Shown: one piece after another, positions 6,646 through 9,097 of the stretch
How positions within the stretch are numbered: the first letter of the stretch is position 1
Layout of the letters: every line of letters starts with the position of its first letter
Assembly: GCA_002279765.1 (NCBI GenBank)
Contig: NCCR01000169.1
Location: forward strand, 1 to 9,097
DNA from: Verrucomicrobia bacterium 12-59-8
GTDB lineage: Bacteria; Verrucomicrobiota; Verrucomicrobiae; Verrucomicrobiales; Verrucomicrobiaceae
DNA: 9,097 nt
Direction of reading: 5' to 3'
Notes under the pieces: generated by a model
Told to the model about the DNA's origin: nothing
Database searches by the model: none
Seen by the model: only the letters and a program-made list of their open reading frames with translations
Translations under genes and position numbers: made by a program

Positions 6646-7644
6646 GTGGAAGACCTTTTCGGCCATCGCATCTCCTACCTGCGCGTCTCCGTCACCGACC
6701 GGTGCAACGAACGCTGCAGGTACTGCATGCCCGAGGAGGAGCAGGCCTGGTTCGCCAAAGATGAAACCCTCAGCTATGACGAACTCCTGCGCACTGTGCG
6801 CATCGGTGCCACGCTGGGGATCAAAAAAGTGCGCGTCACCGGTGGCGAGCCCCTCACCCGTCCCGGCGTAGCCGGCTTCTGCGCCGAACTCGCCCGCATT
6901 CCCGGGATCGACGACATCGGCATCTCCACCAACGGCACCCTGCTCGGCAAGCTGGAAGACGGCGTCACCATGGCCGAGCGCCTCGTCAAAGCTGGCGTCC
7001 GCACCGCCAACATCTCGCTCGATTCCCTCGATCGGGAAGTTTACCAGCGCACCACCAGCCGCGACCTCCTGCCCCGCGTGCTCGAAGGCATCGACGCCGC
7101 CATTGCCGCCGGCTTCTCCTCCATCAAGCTCAACTGCGTCCTCATGAAAGGCCAGACCGAGCGCGAGTTGCCCGCGCTCATCGACTTCGCCCGCCAAAAA
7201 AACGCCCTCCTCCGCTTCATCGAGCTCATGCCCGTCAGCACCCAGGACGTGCTCAGCGAGGACAACTTCCTGCCCATCGCCACCGCGAAAAAGCTCGTCG
7301 AGCAGACCACCGGCCCGCTCACTCCCCTGCCCGAGTTCAAGACCAACGGCCCCGCCGCCTACCATCTCATCCCCGCCACCGGGCAGAAGATCGGCTTCAT
7401 CGGCGCCATGACCAACCTGCACTTCTGCGAGAACTGCAACAAGCTCCGCCTCACCTGCGACGGCAAGCTCCGCCCCTGCCTCGGCAGCTACCTCGAGTTT
7501 GATCTTCGCAGCGTCCTCCGCGCCGGCTGCACCGACGCCGAACTCGCTGCCTTCTTCCAAAACGTCGTCGCCCGCAAACCCAAGGAGCACGACTTCCGCC
7601 ACAACTACCAGCCCAACCGGCGCATGATTGCCATCGGTGGGTAG
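6646..7644 (+). CDS. moaA: GTP 3',8-cyclase MoaA (molybdenum cofactor biosynthesis, radical SAM)
   Basis: 332 residues, the normal family length. MoaA converts GTP to (8S)-3',8-cyclo-7,8-dihydroguanosine 5'-triphosphate, the first step of molybdopterin synthesis. The N-terminal radical-SAM [4Fe-4S] motif is C20-x3-C24-x2-C27 (TDRCNERCRYCMP), followed by VTGGEPLTRPG (64-74), STNGTLL (94-100), NISLDSLD (122-129) and RFIELMPV (190-197). The second cluster motif, C261-x2-C264-x13-C278, lies in FCENCNKLRLTCDGKLRPC; an extra cysteine (C271) sits where Ala or Ser is common. The C-terminus ends in the conserved Gly-Gly (331-332). The start is GTG 6646: an in-frame TAG at 6634-6636 leaves no earlier start. 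It follows phoR by 32 bases with no terminator between, so it may be read through from phoBR. No other moa genes are in view. Confidence 0.97.
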   Translation: MEDLFGHRISYLRVSVTDRCNERCRYCMPEEEQAWFAKDETLSYDELLRTVRIGATLGIKKVRVTGGEPLTRPGVAGFCAELARIPGIDDIGISTNGTLLGKLEDGVTMAERLVKAGVRTANISLDSLDREVYQRTTSRDLLPRVLEGIDAAIAAGFSSIKLNCVLMKGQTERELPALIDFARQKNALLRFIELMPVSTQDVLSEDNFLPIATAKKLVEQTTGPLTPLPEFKTNGPAAYHLIPATGQKIGFIGAMTNLHFCENCNKLRLTCDGKLRPCLGSYLEFDLRSVLRAGCTDAELAAFFQNVVARKPKEHDFRHNYQPNRRMIAIGG

Positions 7645-7963
7645 GCGGAACCTGACGGCCCACCGCACAGACCCAGCCCGCGAACAAACGCGCCAGCGCC
7701 TCTTCGCAGATCACCTGAGGCAGGCGCTCAATGATCCGCAGGCCTCTCATCGAGCACCTTCAAGTGTCGTTCAGCAAAGTCCTCCCACTACGCAATGGCG
7801 TAGCCTGCATGGATGTTCACATCGAGCCAGGGGCCCGCAGCATCGCGCTCCTCGAAATCAGCATATCAAGCTGGATAGCTGGTAATTCTTGGACGTTTGA
7901 AGACACCTGAAACTTTGGCAGCGTTCACAAGGAGGCCGCGCTTCAAGCGAGGCTGGAGAACCC
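7645..7963. other. Non-coding or degenerate stretch between moaA and the toxin-antitoxin pair
   Basis: I see no convincing gene here. A 7-bp inverted repeat, CGGTGGG (7635-7641) with CCCACCG (7659-7665), brackets the moaA stop codon, but it lacks a T tract and is a poor terminator. A small perfect hairpin, CTACGC-AATG-GCGTAG, lies at 7788-7803. A short plus-strand frame (ATG 7731 to TGA 7908-7910, 59 codons) contains the stretch VACMDVHIEPGARSIALLEI. It resembles no family I know and has no ribosome binding site. It may be the remnant of a decayed gene or chance. Confidence 0.5.
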
Positions 7964-7992
7964 TTGACCCTGCATCCGTCTCCCATTATTAT
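7964..7992 (+). promoter_or_regulatory. Sigma-70-type promoter of the antitoxin gene
   Basis: TTGACC (7964-7969), a 17-base spacer, then TATTAT (7987-7992) differs from the consensus TTGACA-N17-TATAAT at one position in each hexamer. The ATG of the antitoxin begins at 7999, six bases after the -10 hexamer, so the predicted transcript starts at or next to the start codon and would be leaderless. Confidence 0.65.
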
Positions 7993-7998
7993 CGTACC

Positions 7999-8235
7999 AT
8001 GACAGTCACCTTTGACACCGTCTTGCAAAACGCGCTGCTTCTGCCGGTGGAAGATCGTTCCCGCATCGCCGCCCGGCTCATTGAGAGCGTGGATGCAGCA
8101 GAGGATGCTGAACTCAGCCCCGCTTGGTGTGCCGAGATCGACCGTCGCATCGAAGCTGCACGCAGCGGCACCAGCCGCCGTATTCCGCACGCAGCAGTCA
8201 TGAGTGATGCCCGCCAACTGCTGGCGCAGCTTTGA
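7999..8235 (+). CDS. Addiction-module antitoxin, Unstab_antitox / TIGR02574-like
   Basis: 78 residues from ATG 7999. The frame is open further upstream to 7897, but that extension would cover the promoter, has no family resemblance and ends just before a good ATG. The layout is typical of the small addiction-module component family: an N-terminal helix containing LLLPVEDRSRIAARLIESVD (13-32), an acidic linker AAEDAELSPAW (33-43), a second helix CAEIDRRIEAARSG (44-57) and a C-terminal toxin-binding tail RRIPHAAVMSDARQLL (60-75). Members neutralise RelE/ParE-fold toxins encoded directly downstream. Here that gene starts 12 bases after the stop. No Shine-Dalgarno is seen, in line with a leaderless message. 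The partner toxin is frameshifted, so the antitoxin may now be an orphan. No classical DNA-binding domain is evident. Confidence 0.87.
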   Translation: MTVTFDTVLQNALLLPVEDRSRIAARLIESVDAAEDAELSPAWCAEIDRRIEAARSGTSRRIPHAAVMSDARQLLAQL

Positions 8236-8247
8236 GCCAGCCCGCAC

Positions 8248-8557
8248 ATGACGGCGATCACCTGGGACGATGAAGCGAAGTGCGAGCTGAATTGCTCCTC
8301 CCTCTACCTTGCCAAACGCGGCGGTCGGGAACTGGGCGAGCGCTTCCTAAAGGAAGTCGAAAGCGCCATCGTCGATGCCAGCAGTGATCCCACTCGTTAT
8401 CGGAAATTTCGCCGAGATGCCCGCAAGGTGCGTATTGAGCGTTTCCCCTTACCACGACGTGTATTGGCATGACGAGGTTGAGAACAGCATCCATATCGTC
8501 GCCATCTCACACACGAGCCGTGAACCCGATTACTGGCACGAGCGGGTGCCGACATAG
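8248..8557 (+). pseudogene. RelE/ParE-family toxin broken by a +1 frameshift
   Basis: From ATG 8248 the frame reads as a RelE/ParE toxin (ERFLKEVESAIVDASSDPTRYRKF, then DARKVRIERF) up to codon 66. It then runs into a short unrelated tail and stops at 8470-8472. The proper C-terminal half continues in the next frame, PYHDVYWHDEVENSIHIVAI and then SHTSREPDYWHER, to the TAG at 8555-8557. Skipping one base in the CCCC run at 8445-8448 rejoins the halves into a 102-residue protein of normal family length with the expected RIERFPY...VY...I.IVAISHTSREPDYW ending. Such toxins usually cleave mRNA at the ribosome or inhibit gyrase; which applies cannot be read here. Explanations are a real inactivating indel, a sequencing error in a homopolymer, or less likely +1 ribosomal frameshifting at CCC-U. 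The upstream antitoxin is intact. Confidence 0.85.
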
Positions 8558-8593
8558 AGCAGGCGTGTCCGAAAACTTGCCTCGAACGTCCTG

Positions 8594-9067
8594 TCAATTA
8601 TAGGTAGAGGTACCATGAGCGCCCCGTGTGGTCACCTTTCCAGTCTCGTCGAAAAAAATCCGCGTGTCAGGCTCAGTCCCCTCGATCACGATGCTGGCAC
8701 CTTCGACTATCGCCAATCCTTCCAGGCAGAGAATACTTCCCTTTCTGTTGCTACGGGCTCTCTCTGCGTAGGCGTACAAGAACATGGGTTTGTCGCCTGG
8801 CCTAGGAAGTGAGATTTCGAGAAACACACGGCCTGACAGCAACACGCCTCCCTCTACATCAGTGCGTTTGTCGGCGTAAACGGTGCCGATCCCGGCCAGT
8901 TTCAATTCCTCACGACCACCGATGCGCAAAGCGGAATAGTCTTTTTTAGGCTCCGCATTGGATGCTGGCTTCGGAGGCTAAGGCTTGGGAGCAGTGTCGC
9001 ATGCTTCAAAGCCCAGGCAGAGGGCCAGCAGCAGGGTTCTTGCCAGATGGAGCGCAGCAAGTCTCAT
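8594..9067 (-). pseudogene. Exported hypothetical protein interrupted by an in-frame amber codon
   Basis: Reading minus from ATG 9065-9067 gives an N-terminal signal sequence (MRLAALHLARTLLLALCLGF) with a cysteine at residue 23. It continues through a Pro/Lys-rich linker and a 110-residue domain to the TGA at 8594-8596, 157 codons before the stop. Codon 30 is TAG (8978-8980), inside the linker: DTAPKP, stop, PPKPASNAEPKK. The frame is otherwise continuous, with proline-rich sequence on both sides, so this looks like one gene with a nonsense change. The part after the stop could start only at weak codons such as TTG 8927-8929 and would lose its export signal. The domain (GIGTVYADKRTDVEGG, SGRVFLEISLP, MFLYAYAERA, IVIEGTEPDTRIFF) is beta-rich and I do not recognise it. 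The region before C23 (FEAC) is a poor lipobox, so lipoprotein status is uncertain. It converges on the toxin gene with a 36-base gap. Confidence 0.62.
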
Positions 9068-9097
9068 CTGAATATCCTATCCAATGGGTGTTAGGAT

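Noticed and set aside
6436..7668. 410-codon minus-strand frame antisense to phoR/moaA
   Set aside because: It is a shadow of GC-rich codons in moaA, is extremely rich in Ala, Gly, Glu and Val, has no domain signature, and covers two certain genes.
9074..9097. Inverted repeat ATCCTA...TAGGAT at the right edge
   Set aside because: It has only 6-bp arms around a 12-base loop and is cut by the window edge; it could not be tied to a mobile element or terminator.
1..9097. CRISPR arrays, insertion sequences, tRNA or rRNA genes
   Set aside because: No regularly spaced direct repeats, transposase motifs, cloverleaf-like sequences or rRNA signatures were seen on either strand.

Overview
The window looks like chromosome of a GC-rich Gram-negative bacterium, most plausibly a verrucomicrobial lineage such as Verrucomicrobium or Prosthecobacter. 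This is an inference from protein flavour (a secreted ThuA-like protein, an LpxR-type outer-membrane protein), strong GC-ending codon bias and the general lack of Shine-Dalgarno sequences. It was not tested by any search.

Layout. Bases 1-429 hold the 3' end of an LpxR-family outer-membrane lipid A deacylase. Bases 600-1631 hold a secreted ThuA-domain protein closed by a perfect stem/T-tract terminator at 1660-1690. Bases 1752-4475 on the minus strand form a tightly packed three-gene unit, read agt (GT4 glycosyltransferase), plcP-type metallophosphoesterase, then phoU, with gaps of 4 and 26 bases. A 177-base divergent intergenic region follows and contains a good Pho-box candidate (4538-4555). 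On the plus strand come phoB and phoR, overlapping by ATGA, and then moaA (GTG start, 32 bases after phoR). Bases 7645-7963 carry no convincing gene. An addiction-module pair follows: an antitoxin with a near-consensus promoter that predicts a leaderless transcript, and a RelE/ParE-type toxin broken by a +1 frameshift. Last, on the minus strand, is a signal-peptide-bearing hypothetical protein interrupted by an in-frame amber codon.

How the genes work together. The centre of the window reads as a compact phosphate-limitation unit. PhoR/PhoB would sense and transduce phosphate shortage, and PhoU would damp the signal. PlcP and Agt would swap membrane phospholipids for phosphorus-free glycolipids: PlcP removes the phosphate head group to give diacylglycerol, and Agt glycosylates the diacylglycerol. 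The parts are known from rhizobia and marine heterotrophs. What is notable here is that the remodelling enzymes share an apparent operon with phoU, without pst genes in view, and lie head-to-head with phoBR across a probable PhoB site. The right end (7645-9097) looks degenerate, with two broken genes close together.
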